Source: Mucilaginibacter_A sp050955045
GTDB taxonomy: Bacteria; Bacteroidota; Bacteroidia; Sphingobacteriales; Sphingobacteriaceae
DNA: 64,000 nucleotides
Assembly (NCBI GenBank): GCA_050955045.1
Contig: JBPBQV010000001.1
Location: 248,001-312,000 of the forward strand
Reading direction: 5' to 3'
Below, in pieces: positions 26,078-35,472 of this stretch. A model generated the notes under the pieces. The model made no database searches. It saw only the letters and a list, made by a program, of their open reading frames with translations, and was not told the origin of the DNA. A program made the position numbers and the translations under genes. Each line of letters starts with the position of its first letter. The first letter of the stretch is position 1.

Positions 26078-26932
26078 TTATTTTTTAAAAGTATCCCAAA
26101 TAAAAGGAAACAAAGTTTTGAGCCATAATTTTACAAATGCTGCTGCATATGATTTTGGAAAATGCGCTTTGATAAATCCTAAATACTCTTTATAAGCCAA
26201 ACCTTTCGGACTTTTTAAATACGCAATTCTTTCTTTTAAAGTTGTATTGGCAGATTTCCAGTTGTTGCCATGATCATCAATACAAGTTCCTAAAAAACCG
26301 GGTGCAACTACTAAATTGTAGCCTGCTTTTTTTGCTTTGATCGTATAATCATAATCTGCCAGCCCGTGTGTGAAGTCTTCTGATAAAATCCCCAAGTGTT
26401 TAACAATCTCAGCAGGAACCAATAAAATATTTGCATTGGCCACATCACAATACAGATATTCTGTTTCACTGTACACAAAAGAACCTTCGCTCCAGCTGTT
26501 TTTATCCTGCAATTTTCTGCCTCCGTAGGATATCTTTCCGGTTTCATCGTCGGCTGTACTTCCAATGCAAATTGCAGGTTTTAACCCTTTACTTTTGATA
26601 TAATTACTGCAATTCAGTAAGGTAGAAATGGCTGTTTCTTTTAAAAGTGTGTCATCGTTTAACAACAAATAATAATCTGCGTTAGATGACAATGCTTGTT
26701 TCCAAGTGTATCGCATTCCGCCTGCCCAAAACAATGAACCATTTCCATGATAAATATTTACTTCCGGAAAATCATTTTTAACCGCATCTGCTGTACCATC
26801 TTTGGAAGCATCGTCTGTCAAAAAAATCTTTAAAATTAAATCTTCAGGTAGCTGCTGGTTTTCCAGGCTTTGTAAACAGGATAGAGTTTTTTGCTTTCTG
26901 TTGAATGTTGTCAGGAGTACGGCTATCGTCAT
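26078..26932 (-). CDS. GT2-family glycosyltransferase (rhamnosyltransferase-like)
   Basis: A 284-residue inverting GT-A enzyme. The start TIAVLLTTFNRKQKTLSCL is the GT2 nucleotide-binding strand. The motifs FLTDDASKDGTADAV, YYLLLNDDTLL (DxD) and HGLADYDYTIKAKKAGY match bacterial GT2 enzymes annotated as rhamnosyl- or galactofuranosyltransferases. It has no membrane segment. It is separated from the next gene by three bases and from the previous one by 13, within the same operon. The sugar is not predictable. Confidence 0.87.
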   Translation of the reverse strand: MTIAVLLTTFNRKQKTLSCLQSLENQQLPEDLILKIFLTDDASKDGTADAVKNDFPEVNIYHGNGSLFWAGGMRYTWKQALSSNADYYLLLNDDTLLKETAISTLLNCSNYIKSKGLKPAICIGSTADDETGKISYGGRKLQDKNSWSEGSFVYSETEYLYCDVANANILLVPAEIVKHLGILSEDFTHGLADYDYTIKAKKAGYNLVVAPGFLGTCIDDHGNNWKSANTTLKERIAYLKSPKGLAYKEYLGFIKAHFPKSYAAAFVKLWLKTLFPFIWDTFKK

Positions 26933-26945
26933 ATATCACCAATAA

Positions 26946-28016
26946 TCATGCTGCTTTTAGCAGTAGTTTTTTAACAACAGGAAGTTTATTGAACCTTTTT
27001 TTCAGGGCTTTGTAATAACTCACTGTATAATATTTCAGCTTCATTCTGAAAGGTAGTTTTGGTACATTTACTGCTTTTTGAACAGCAGCAATATAATTTT
27101 GGTTGTTGATATTTAAACCATAATTGCTGCTTTTGTTGAAAAAAAGATTATATAACGTATGTATTCCAAATATTTTTTCTGAAGGTAAATGCCAGATGCT
27201 TAATTGCGTATCTGAAGGTTGGACATCGCGGTAGAAAACAGGATTCGTCCAAATTCTCCGCATAAAAGAAGCATCATTGCTTGCACGGAAACCATTTTTG
27301 AAATACAGATAGCTTAAAGTATGCGCTTCTTCATTAAACTTTATCTGACCTTTTTTATTACGTTCTAACAGAACCGGCCACAGCTCTGTAAAGTCTTGGT
27401 AGATTTTATGAATATTTTTAACGCTGCAAAGCAAAAACTCACCCAAATGATAATCCGGTATTTCAGAAATTTCTGTTCCCAACAACTCCTGATAAATTAT
27501 TTTCAGATCATTTCTGCTTAAACCGTTGATGACATACTCTGGTTTAACCGGATCTTTAAAAGAGATAAAACCTTGCGGAGCCGCCGCCGCAAATAAACTT
27601 TGTACAGGCTTAATAAAGATGCAGTCAGAATCTAAAATCAGATAGTTATCATCTAAATTTTGGTCATTTTGGGTGATGTATTCTAGAATAGAAAACTCGT
27701 AAAACTGGTTTTGAAAAGAATCAAAATAACTTTTGGGCGTTTTATATTTAAAATCTGTGTGAATAACCTGTACATCAAGTTCATTTAAAATATCACCTAC
27801 AGGGCGGCCATCAATAATTGGTAATTGAGCCGCATTGGTAAACAACAAGTGTTTTTCATTTTTATTAAAACGCTTGCTGGTAATATAAAACACTAAAATG
27901 CAACGCCAATAAATATTTTGATGTTTTTGAGAAGAAGACAATGATCCGGAAGCCTGAGGAAAATTACCTTCATCACCTTTTTTATCTGCACAAAGCCAGG
28001 TACATATATAATTCAT
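26946..28016 (-). CDS. Unassigned polysaccharide-cluster protein with DSD motif, possible glycosyltransferase
   Basis: A 356-residue protein. Strong points are LLFTNAAQLPIIDGRPV and NYLILDSDCIFIKPV (~123-137), where DSD resembles the DxD site of GT8-like retaining transferases, and DYHLGEFLLCSVKNI. The C-terminal region is basic. The N-terminus MNYICTWLCADKKGDEG is unlike GT8 families and includes a low-complexity GSLSSSQ stretch. It lies 19 bases after the Wzy-like gene and 13 before a GT2 gene. It is called by context and the DxD motif only. Confidence 0.55.
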   Translation of the reverse strand: MNYICTWLCADKKGDEGNFPQASGSLSSSQKHQNIYWRCILVFYITSKRFNKNEKHLLFTNAAQLPIIDGRPVGDILNELDVQVIHTDFKYKTPKSYFDSFQNQFYEFSILEYITQNDQNLDDNYLILDSDCIFIKPVQSLFAAAAPQGFISFKDPVKPEYVINGLSRNDLKIIYQELLGTEISEIPDYHLGEFLLCSVKNIHKIYQDFTELWPVLLERNKKGQIKFNEEAHTLSYLYFKNGFRASNDASFMRRIWTNPVFYRDVQPSDTQLSIWHLPSEKIFGIHTLYNLFFNKSSNYGLNINNQNYIAAVQKAVNVPKLPFRMKLKYYTVSYYKALKKRFNKLPVVKKLLLKAA

Positions 28017-28035
28017 GATTGATCAGATGCTGTTT

Positions 28036-29376
28036 TTAGTGCGTATTTAATTCGGAAACTGTTTTTCTGGGTTTAAAAATTGGCTCTGGTAAGTTAACTA
28101 CTGGTTTTTCTGTATTATATTCTTCTTCAACTACGTCTTCATCGGCTCGTTCATCATCTTTTTCCAGATAATATAAGCATAAACCAACGTGGCCCCAGAA
28201 AACAGTTTGCGGTACATAACTTAAAGAAAATAACAAACCTGACATGCAAAATGCAATGAGGATAATGGTTGGTTCTGAAAGTTTTTTGCTAAATGCCCTT
28301 ACTGCAATATAAAATAAAAACGAGTATTTAAACAGTAATCCAACTATACCGTGGTAAAAAAGCACTTCCATAAAACCTTCATGAAAATGTTGACCTGTTT
28401 TTTCCGGCCACCAATCAACCATTGGGTTTGGCATTTCAAATCCTTCAAAAGTCCAACCGAAAATAGGACGTTCTAAAAAAAGCGTACCATAAACTTCGCG
28501 CTGCTCCACACGGAAACGGCCTGTACTTTCCTGCTGGTTTGGATCAAAAATCTCACTGAAACGCTTGCTTAAAAAATCTGTTAATTCAGGAAATAAGGTA
28601 TCAATAAAAAAATAAGTAAAAATTAACAAGACAACACCACTAACGGCCAAACTTGCTATCCTGGGGATCTTCTCTTTGTTTACCCGCATACTGATTCCTA
28701 GATAAATGAAAAGCGCAAAAATGCAACTGCTCCAAACAGAGCGATGCTGATGAACCAAGATAACAATGAAACAAAAAGCAAATGGAATTATATCCAACGC
28801 TTTTTTTGTTTTGATGAACTTGTGCAAGTACCACAAAAAAGGAAGAATCATCATGAAAATGGACGTAGCATGAATAATCCGGCCATCACCGGAGAATACG
28901 CCTAAATCCTGTAAATCCAAACCTTCTAAACTGAAAGAAAATCCCCTTCCATAAATCACCATAAAAATGATATAGGTGTAGAGATAAAATTTGGCCATAA
29001 ATTCCAGCAAATCAAAATCATACGTTCGGCACAAATTTTTGATAAATAGGGAATAGATTGCAGGAAACAGTACGTAATACATGGTTAATTGCTGAAAATA
29101 AGTATTAAAAACCTGCAGTGACTCAACCACAAGCCGCAGCATTAAAAGCGAAAATATACCGATGAAAATTTTCTCGTTATACTTATATTCATTTATGGTG
29201 TATAACATATAACCATAAATTACGAAGCCGAAAACTTTTTGATAAGGCTGAATAATAGCAGAAGTCGGCGCAAATAACCAAGAGAAAATCTGCTCCATAA
29301 ACAAATATCCAAAGAACAGGATTACAAACTCTTTTAGTGTAAAGCGGTAATTGAATATTTTGATGATTGTATTCAT
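28036..29376 (-). CDS. Wzy/O-antigen ligase-like integral membrane protein
   Basis: A 446-residue membrane protein with about ten hydrophobic helices (for example LKEFVILFFGYLFMEQIFSW, ATSIFMMILPFLWYLH and IASLAVSGVVLLIFTYFFI). A large hydrophilic loop contains QESTGRFRVEQREV and ERPIFGWTFEGFEMPNP, followed by HFHEGFMEVLFYHGIVGLLF; this loop and the GWG/H pattern are typical of Wzy polymerases and WaaL ligases. A 60-residue acidic cytoplasmic tail (KDDERADEDVVEEEYN) is unusual. It overlaps the upstream GT2 gene by four bases. With the adjacent Wzx it suggests Wzy-dependent polymerisation; a ligase role cannot be excluded. Confidence 0.8.
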   Translation of the reverse strand: MNTIIKIFNYRFTLKEFVILFFGYLFMEQIFSWLFAPTSAIIQPYQKVFGFVIYGYMLYTINEYKYNEKIFIGIFSLLMLRLVVESLQVFNTYFQQLTMYYVLFPAIYSLFIKNLCRTYDFDLLEFMAKFYLYTYIIFMVIYGRGFSFSLEGLDLQDLGVFSGDGRIIHATSIFMMILPFLWYLHKFIKTKKALDIIPFAFCFIVILVHQHRSVWSSCIFALFIYLGISMRVNKEKIPRIASLAVSGVVLLIFTYFFIDTLFPELTDFLSKRFSEIFDPNQQESTGRFRVEQREVYGTLFLERPIFGWTFEGFEMPNPMVDWWPEKTGQHFHEGFMEVLFYHGIVGLLFKYSFLFYIAVRAFSKKLSEPTIILIAFCMSGLLFSLSYVPQTVFWGHVGLCLYYLEKDDERADEDVVEEEYNTEKPVVNLPEPIFKPRKTVSELNTH

Positions 29377-30182
29377 TTTACTGAAATAGATTTCTGCAAA
29401 TCAGATTTCTTTATAAATTTATTAATCAATCCTGATACTTTATTTACAATTCTGGGCAGCAAAGTAGTAAACCGGAGATAAGTTAAAAGCCAGTTTAACT
29501 TTCTTACTTTTAAACTACTTCTTTTATCGCTCCATTTTATTTTTCGTTCATTATGCAGATACATTTCCTGAAAAGTTTCTTCTTTTTCGGGAATGATAGC
29601 ACGATAAATGTCTGCTTTCCGATCAACAATTTCTTTATTGATGTAGCCAAGATGTTTGATTCTAAAATCTGTATTTATCCGTAACCCGCTGATGCCTTTT
29701 ACATTTGGAGAATCAATGATAAAATCTTCAAAATAACCTTTAGGTGATTCTCGCCATAGAACGCGGTCATGCCCGGAAGAATAAATTAAACGTGCTTTTG
29801 AACCGGCAAAATGTTCGCGGTCTATAAAGTGGAACCGTCTGAACCCGTATTGATTAATTGCTTTACGGTTCATTAACCTGTCAAAATCTACACGGGTAAG
29901 CTCCGGTTCAAAAATTTCATCTACATCTATCCACAAACACCAATCAGGTTTCCGTTTACGAGCCATTGCATAAACCAAGTTCTTGTCGCGGCCTTCGTTG
30001 AAACCTTCCGTGCACACTATATTTACAACTTTAGGATGTGCTTTCAAAAGTTCAAAAGTTCCGTCAGTAGAGCCATTGTCTACAACTACAATTTCGTCAA
30101 CTAATTTTTCTATATTTTCCAGCCACTCCTGCACGAAAAATATCCCGTCTTTTACACGAAGCAATAAAACCAGTTTGGGCAT
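29373..30182 (-). CDS. GT2-family glycosyltransferase
   Basis: A 269-residue GT-A enzyme. KLVLLLRVKDGIFFVQEWL leads into VVDNGSTDGTFELLKAHP, the donor-binding region, and LWIDVDEIFEPEL has the DVDE metal motif. DVDE-type GT2 enzymes include the Kdo/heptose-linked glucosyltransferase group. The C-terminus is strongly basic (RKLNWLLTYLRF...KFIKKSDLQK), fitting peripheral membrane binding. Its last codon overlaps the Wzy-like start (ATGA). It also contains a near-copy of the repeat core at 29515-29530. Confidence 0.87.
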   Translation of the reverse strand: MPKLVLLLRVKDGIFFVQEWLENIEKLVDEIVVVDNGSTDGTFELLKAHPKVVNIVCTEGFNEGRDKNLVYAMARKRKPDWCLWIDVDEIFEPELTRVDFDRLMNRKAINQYGFRRFHFIDREHFAGSKARLIYSSGHDRVLWRESPKGYFEDFIIDSPNVKGISGLRINTDFRIKHLGYINKEIVDRKADIYRAIIPEKEETFQEMYLHNERKIKWSDKRSSLKVRKLNWLLTYLRFTTLLPRIVNKVSGLINKFIKKSDLQKSISVK

Positions 30183-30238
30183 AGTTTAAAACTTATTAAT
30201 TTAGCTAAAAGCTACAAAATTTAAATACAGTTTGTGTG

Positions 30239-31777
30239 TTAAGCTCTTTTCAATTTGTAAAAAGGTCCGGTTATAAACTTATCTTTTAACTCTTTTACTG
30301 TTGTACGTATTTCAGCATCAAAAAGTAAAACCATCAGCAAAAAGAAAATACTAAATAAAGAACCGCTAACCAGCAATTTCGGTAAATAAACCCGTGCAGA
30401 GAAAAGATATTCTACCAGGAGTTTACAGCCCCAGCCAGCTAACAAACTTAACGGAACAATTAATGCCCAACTGCTGATTATACTTTTTAGTAAAGCTGTT
30501 TTTAGGTATCCTAATTTATAAAGGCGATAAGAAAAATAAGAAACATCTGTTACCGCTCCAATACCTATAAAAACACAGAGTGTACCTACAATTCCATGTT
30601 TTTGAGCTACAAAATACATTACAGTCCCTAGCAATATTCCTTTTATCATATTAATTAGGCTGTTCATTTTAATGTCTCCTAAAGCGTAACACATGTTAGA
30701 CATAAAATAACCAATCAGGCCCAGAAAAAAGTTTGCTATTAATAAGTGTAAAACAGTATCACCGGCATATTTTGAACTTCCTGTCCAAACAGAAATCAGG
30801 TTACGATAAGTAAGCCAAAACATAAAGGATGTAAAAAGAATGGCGTAAGAATATAGTCGAAAGTTACTGCCGATAAATTTGATGATATTTTCCTCATCTC
30901 CTTTACCTTTTCCGTGGGAAATTAAAGGCATTAAGGCTACCGAATGCCGGCCAATTAAACCGGAAGTCATGTTGATGGGCCGTTTATTGATTTCATAAAC
31001 TGTAATCATACTTGGAGGGATAAAACGGGCGAGCATAATCATATCTATACTGCCGGATAAACCGATGATAATTCTGGAAATTGAAGTAAAAGAAAAAATC
31101 TTAATAAACTTTCTGAAAAAAGGCATGTTGAAATCCATTTTCAGGTTTTCCTTTTGCATCACACTCCGCATAGAAACGATGTTGTAGATATTTATAAATA
31201 CAGCTCGTATTAGATTGGAAAATGCAATCGAAATCACCCCAAATCCCTGATACAGAAACAATATGTTTACTACCAGAAAAAGAACATTTGCTAAAACTGT
31301 AGCCTTTGCCACATCAGCAGAATTTTGTAAACCCTGGTTAATGCCTGACATGCTGAACGAAACTAAAGACATGCCAATAGCAAAAATAGAAAGCATTAAG
31401 GCTGTTTGCAAATGTGGGTAAATTGACACATCTTTATTAATGATTGTACCCAACAGAAAATAAAATACAAAGCCCACTATTACAGATAAAACCAAAATTA
31501 TACTCGAGGCAACAATGCCCGAGCCAATGGTCAGGCCGACTTCTTCATTGAGGTTTTTACCGCGTAATTCGGCAATTTTTTGTTGTAATACATCGCCAAT
31601 ACCTGGATCTGCTAACGTTATCCATGCTAAAACGTTTCCGGTCGCCAGCCAAATTCCTAACGTTGCAGAATCAATATGTTTTATATATAACGGCAATAAA
31701 ATGATGGAATTGAAAATATTAGTTAGAACATAACCATATTGAAAGACAAAATTCCACTTTAGAACATTTTTATTCAT
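30239..31777 (-). CDS. wzx: Polysaccharide flippase, Wzx/MATE-like
   Basis: A 512-residue protein with 12-14 predicted membrane helices (for example IVASSIILVLSVIVGFVFYF, TVLANVLFLVVNILFLYQGF and LLVSGSLFSIFFLLMVLLF), fitting the MOP superfamily of lipid-linked oligosaccharide flippases. The N-terminus WNFVFQYGYVLTNIFNSIILLPLYI is typical of Wzx, and GSIDMIMLARFIPPSMI fits a helix-6/7 region. It would flip undecaprenyl-linked repeat units to the periplasm for the Wzy-like protein 860 bases downstream. It is 56 bases upstream of the GT2 gene and overlaps a small basic frame at its 5' end. Confidence 0.88.
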   Translation of the reverse strand: MNKNVLKWNFVFQYGYVLTNIFNSIILLPLYIKHIDSATLGIWLATGNVLAWITLADPGIGDVLQQKIAELRGKNLNEEVGLTIGSGIVASSIILVLSVIVGFVFYFLLGTIINKDVSIYPHLQTALMLSIFAIGMSLVSFSMSGINQGLQNSADVAKATVLANVLFLVVNILFLYQGFGVISIAFSNLIRAVFINIYNIVSMRSVMQKENLKMDFNMPFFRKFIKIFSFTSISRIIIGLSGSIDMIMLARFIPPSMITVYEINKRPINMTSGLIGRHSVALMPLISHGKGKGDEENIIKFIGSNFRLYSYAILFTSFMFWLTYRNLISVWTGSSKYAGDTVLHLLIANFFLGLIGYFMSNMCYALGDIKMNSLINMIKGILLGTVMYFVAQKHGIVGTLCVFIGIGAVTDVSYFSYRLYKLGYLKTALLKSIISSWALIVPLSLLAGWGCKLLVEYLFSARVYLPKLLVSGSLFSIFFLLMVLLFDAEIRTTVKELKDKFITGPFYKLKRA

Positions 31778-31931
31778 GAATGAAGAGTACTACTTTTTGT
31801 TGAAAACCAATAATAAATTTAGCTAAAGGAGCGATGATCAATCTGGAGATAGTTTTTGTTGCTAATCTTTTATATCTTTTGTTAAAACTAATGATGATTA
31901 TCATCTTTCGATTTGCAAATAATTTAAACAT
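31770..31931 (-). CDS. Possible small basic protein upstream of wzx
   Basis: A 53-codon frame from ATG 31931 (MFKLFANRKMIIIISF) ends eight bases inside the wzx start, an overlap typical of translational coupling. The product is basic and hydrophobic (KRLATKTISRLIIAPLAKF) with no recognised family. A TTTG about 35 bases before its ATG could be a -33 box. It may be a leader peptide, a real small gene or a chance frame in AT-rich DNA. Confidence 0.25.
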   Translation of the reverse strand: MFKLFANRKMIIIISFNKRYKRLATKTISRLIIAPLAKFIIGFQQKVVLFIHE

Positions 31932-31989
31932 TACGTACCTTGATATTAATACTGCTACAAGCAAAGTAAGTTACAATTGATTTGGCAAG

Positions 31990-32026
31990 ATGCTTCTTTT
32001 AGCAATATAAATTTGCTGATAATATC
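31990..32026. repeat. Short, partly decayed GATAAAAGAAGYAT element
   Basis: ATGCTTCTTTTAGCAA (31990-32005) is followed after six bases by TTTGCTGATAATAT, a truncated right arm. Total 37 bases. Confidence 0.5.
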
Positions 32027-32110
32027 AGTTTTTTTCCAAAATCAAATATTAAGGAAATTCATCTTTATCATCGACGAAACATCGGTTAAGCTTTTATCAG
32101 TCAAACGATA

Positions 32111-32198
32111 ATACTCCTTTTATCACTTAAAAATCTGATTTTATAATAAATCAAGAAAAAAATACGAAGCCTTAAATTTTAGTTGATAAAAGAAGTAC
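32111..32198. repeat. GATAAAAGAAGYAT-type palindromic element, 88 bp
   Basis: The left end ATACTCCTTTTATCAC (one substitution) and right end GTTGATAAAAGAAGTAC are inverted. The length is the same 88 bp as the copies at 20207 and 35473, but the interior differs. It lies downstream of wzc and could act as a transcript end for it. Confidence 0.72.
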
Positions 32199-32241
32199 AA
32201 GAAAAACTAAATAACAACTATCAATACCAGATGATTAAAGA

Positions 32242-34569
32242 TCATTTGGTGTGAGCAGGAAGCGATTTCTTACTTTTCTTTTCATCATAAGTATAACCAT
32301 ATCCATAACCGTAGCCATATCCGTAACCGTATTTATTTCCAATTCCTCTGTTTGATACACCATTAAACACGATTGCTGCGTTGTTTAATTTATTCAACCT
32401 ATTGTTCTCGTCTATTCTTTCAATAAATACTTTTGGTGTAAATCCGTGGCGTACGATGTAGAGCGTTGCATCGCAAAAAGGCGAAACAATATAAGCATCC
32501 GAAACAGGCCCAACAGGCGCAATATCAATTACAATATAATCAAATATGCCATCTAAGTAATTCAACAAATCTTCCGCTTTTCCATTCATAATCAACTCTG
32601 AAGGATTTTTAGGAAGTTTTCCGGTGGAAACAAAAAACAGGTTTTCGTCTATTTCTGTCTGCCTGATAATTTTTTCAGGCCCGATTGTTCCCTGTAAATA
32701 TTCTGTAACACCTACATGGTTCGAATCAATGTTGAGTTTAGTTGCCAACGATGGATTATTTAAATCAAAATCTAACAAAACAACTTTTTTACCGGTTAAA
32801 GCAAGACTAATAGCTAAATTAGTTGCAACAAAACTTTTTCCTTCTCCAGAAATGGCAGAAGTTACTAAGATGCGCTTTTGTTTAGCACCTATTCCTAAAT
32901 AATTCAGTGTTGTTCTTAATTTTCTAAATTGCTCTGCAATTAACGTTTTTTGGTTATTGCCAATAACAATTGCATTTTTCGATTTTTCAGCAGTTATTTC
33001 ACCAATTACCGGTAGCTGTGTTAAGCTTTCAATTTCTTTCTGAAACATTACTTTGCTTCTCAACGTCTCTTTTCCTACCACAATTCCAAATCCTGCTATC
33101 AATGCCATCAGGATTGAACTTAAATAAACAAACTTTTTCTTTGGACTAACCGGATATTCGGATGATTCTGCACGGTCAACTACCTTACTGCCAAATAAGT
33201 CAGAAACGTAAGATAATTCTGTTTCTTCTTTCTTTTGTAGCAGAAATGTGTATAGATTGCTTTTGATAGTTTGTTCCCGGTTGATATCAATTAACTGCCG
33301 TTGCGTTTCCGGCATTGAACTTAATACAGAAGAGTAAGAACTATTTGTAGAAGACAAGTTGTTTTTACTTGCTTGTAAACTAGCTCGCTGATTTTGAAGA
33401 TTAGACAGGATTTGAGGTCGAATTTTTTCTATTCTATCCCGATAAGATACATAAAGCGGGTTATTTTCCCCAGTGGTTTTTCTTAAACTTTCTGCTTCAA
33501 TTTGCAAATCATAAACGTTTTTAACCATTTGCTCTAAACCGGGATCGTTTACTCCAACAGTTGATGGTACAATACCGTTAGACAAATCTTTCGATTTTAC
33601 ATAACCTTCAATTTGGTTTAATACGGATAATTGTGTGTTGATTTCACTTACTTTCTGATCATTAGTACTTACATTTTGTAAAAATAATTTTCCCTGAGTA
33701 TCAACATCTACTGCACCTTTGGAAGAACGGTAAGCTTGTAATTTATGTTCAATCAAAACCAGATCATCCTCTACATGAGCAAGCCGACCATCAATAAATT
33801 TAGAAGTATTGCTGGCAAGAATATTTTTTTCGTTGATGATAGATCTATTATAAACGCTAATCAGTTCGTTTACAATATCTTCTCCACGTGCAGGAATCTC
33901 GTCAGTAAAACTAAGGTTAACAATACTAGACAATTTATTAGCAGCAGTAACTTTTAACCTGGAAGCCAGAGATGATACTACCTTTTTCGGATCAACAATG
34001 GAAAAATAGAACTTTTTTTCTGTATCGGCAGCAGTTTTGTACCGGTTCTTTTTAAATTTTAATCTTCCGTATGGTGTATTTACCCATTCATCGAACAGGT
34101 AAGAGTTTTTCCCTATTTTAATACTGTTTTTATCGGCATTAAAATAAACTTTGTCAACTTCTTTAATGTTATTGCTATCTGCAACAATAATAACTGGAGA
34201 ATTTGTATAGGCAGAAACAGTTTTAAACCTTTGTTCTTCAGAAACTGGAGCGTACAGGTTTAAATTTTTTACCACCTCAGTTAAAAGTGTTTTGGATTGA
34301 ATAACCTCCATCTCGTTATCAATAATTTTTTTAGGAGATATTAAATCCAGCGATTCTAAAGTTTTTGAATCTTCCGAACCCTTCTTTTCATCTTTTATAA
34401 GTATACGGGCATTTGTTTCGTAAGCAGGTACCGTAAATTTTAAATAAAACCAAGCACCAGTTAAAGCTACTAATGTAAGCAGTAAAAATAGTGGCCAATA
34501 AGGCAAATATCTAAATATGAAGCTGCTGCTAAAATTAGAATCTTTATCTTCTGAAATCTTTCTGTTCAT
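32242..34569 (-). CDS. wzc: Wzc-like polysaccharide co-polymerase / bacterial tyrosine kinase
   Basis: A 775-residue inner-membrane protein controlling polymer length and export. Two membrane segments (~24-45 and ~497-517) bracket a periplasmic region with a long coiled coil. The cytoplasmic BY-kinase domain has Walker A SGEGKS (574-579), Walker A' LLDFDLNNP (598-606) and Walker B VIDIAP (680-685). In Walker A' the usual Arg after the second Asp is replaced by Asn, an oddity. The C-terminus has a striking YGYGYG run (747-761, eight Tyr) as the autophosphorylation cluster. It lies 15 bases after the wza-like gene on the same strand, forming a co-polymerase/exporter pair. Confidence 0.9.
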   Translation of the reverse strand: MNRKISEDKDSNFSSSFIFRYLPYWPLFLLLTLVALTGAWFYLKFTVPAYETNARILIKDEKKGSEDSKTLESLDLISPKKIIDNEMEVIQSKTLLTEVVKNLNLYAPVSEEQRFKTVSAYTNSPVIIVADSNNIKEVDKVYFNADKNSIKIGKNSYLFDEWVNTPYGRLKFKKNRYKTAADTEKKFYFSIVDPKKVVSSLASRLKVTAANKLSSIVNLSFTDEIPARGEDIVNELISVYNRSIINEKNILASNTSKFIDGRLAHVEDDLVLIEHKLQAYRSSKGAVDVDTQGKLFLQNVSTNDQKVSEINTQLSVLNQIEGYVKSKDLSNGIVPSTVGVNDPGLEQMVKNVYDLQIEAESLRKTTGENNPLYVSYRDRIEKIRPQILSNLQNQRASLQASKNNLSSTNSSYSSVLSSMPETQRQLIDINREQTIKSNLYTFLLQKKEETELSYVSDLFGSKVVDRAESSEYPVSPKKKFVYLSSILMALIAGFGIVVGKETLRSKVMFQKEIESLTQLPVIGEITAEKSKNAIVIGNNQKTLIAEQFRKLRTTLNYLGIGAKQKRILVTSAISGEGKSFVATNLAISLALTGKKVVLLDFDLNNPSLATKLNIDSNHVGVTEYLQGTIGPEKIIRQTEIDENLFFVSTGKLPKNPSELIMNGKAEDLLNYLDGIFDYIVIDIAPVGPVSDAYIVSPFCDATLYIVRHGFTPKVFIERIDENNRLNKLNNAAIVFNGVSNRGIGNKYGYGYGYGYGYGYTYDEKKSKKSLPAHTK

Positions 34570-34584
34570 AGTTGTTGAAAATAA

Positions 34585-35373
34585 TTATCGTAATATTCGA
34601 TCAAGTATGATTGCCAGGAAAGACAATCCGCTTAAAACGATAGGCAATATATATGCTGATCTTCCAGACCCAGCAACCTTTGCTTTGTTGGCTTCCACAA
34701 TAACAATATCGTTAGATTTTAAGTAATAATATTGTGAATAAAAAAGCTGGTTCGAATTTAAGTTCAACTTCTTTATGGTTTTTTTTCCATTATCTTCTCT
34801 AATTACCGTGACATTGTCTTTTCGGCCATAAATAGTTACATCACCAGCCAAACCAAGTGCTTCCAGGAGAGAGATTTTTTCACTTGGCACATTAATTACG
34901 GTTGGATGCCCGACTTCTCCTAACACACTGACTTTGAAATTCAGTTGTCTTACCACCACTACCGGATCAACCAGCAGCTTTTGGTCTAAAAGGCTTTTGG
35001 TAATTTTATCTTTAAGCTGAGTAGTTGTTAAACCAGCAACTTTTATATTACCAATTACCGGGAACTGAATATTACCATCCGTATTAACCAGATAACCTGG
35101 CGATTGCAGATTGATACCGGACGCAGATGAAGAACTGACGTAAGAATTATTAGGCGTATTAAAAATAGCAGACGCATTGGGATTCAAACTACTTACTGCA
35201 ATACTCAATAAATCATTAGGCTGGATGTAGGTTAAAGGTGCATCGTTTCTGGAAACAATAGTAGTATCCTTTTGATTAGAAAAATAAATTGTTTTTTTTA
35301 CATCGGCGCAGGAGGAAATCAATACCACGCAAGAAATTAACAAAAAAAGGATTCTAAAATTTAACTTCATCAT
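34585..35373 (-). CDS. wza: Wza-like outer-membrane polysaccharide export lipoprotein
   Basis: A 262-residue OPX-family protein. Residues 1-22 are a lipoprotein signal with acceptor Cys 22 (VLISSCAD). The polysaccharide-export domain includes YIQPNDLLSIAVSSLNP (~50-66), GYLVNTDGNIQFPVIGNIKV and KDKITKSLLDQKLLVDPVV. An SLBB-like region follows (FKVSVLGEVGHPTVINVP). It ends in a hydrophobic helix (LPIVLSGLSFLAIILD) rather than the amphipathic E. coli Wza helix; this layout is usual in Bacteroidota. It is first of the wza-wzc pair. Confidence 0.92.
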   Translation of the reverse strand: MMKLNFRILFLLISCVVLISSCADVKKTIYFSNQKDTTIVSRNDAPLTYIQPNDLLSIAVSSLNPNASAIFNTPNNSYVSSSSASGINLQSPGYLVNTDGNIQFPVIGNIKVAGLTTTQLKDKITKSLLDQKLLVDPVVVVRQLNFKVSVLGEVGHPTVINVPSEKISLLEALGLAGDVTIYGRKDNVTVIREDNGKKTIKKLNLNSNQLFYSQYYYLKSNDIVIVEANKAKVAGSGRSAYILPIVLSGLSFLAIILDRILR

Positions 35374-35472
35374 ATATAATAATTATAAAAAATTCTGCAC
35401 CGTGAAACAAATTGACGGAAAACCATCTATTTATATTAAAGCCTGTTTAAATCAAACTCAAACAATTTAGTG

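Larger units (their letters stand above)
31778..32241. other. AT-rich gap between wzc and wzx with two repeat copies
   Basis: Apart from the small basic frame next to wzx, this stretch holds the short element at 31990-32026 and the 88-bp element at 32111-32198. It probably includes the wzx promoter. I see nothing else. Confidence 0.5.

Noticed and set aside
31914..31928. Shared 15-mer TTTGCAAATAATTTA also found near 20553
   Set aside because: A single low-complexity AT-rich match with no extended similarity around it.
32287..32331. Tyr/Gly codon run in wzc as a phase-variable microsatellite
   Set aside because: Codons alternate irregularly between TAT/TAC and GGT/GGA/GGC, so there is no long uniform DNA repeat prone to slippage.
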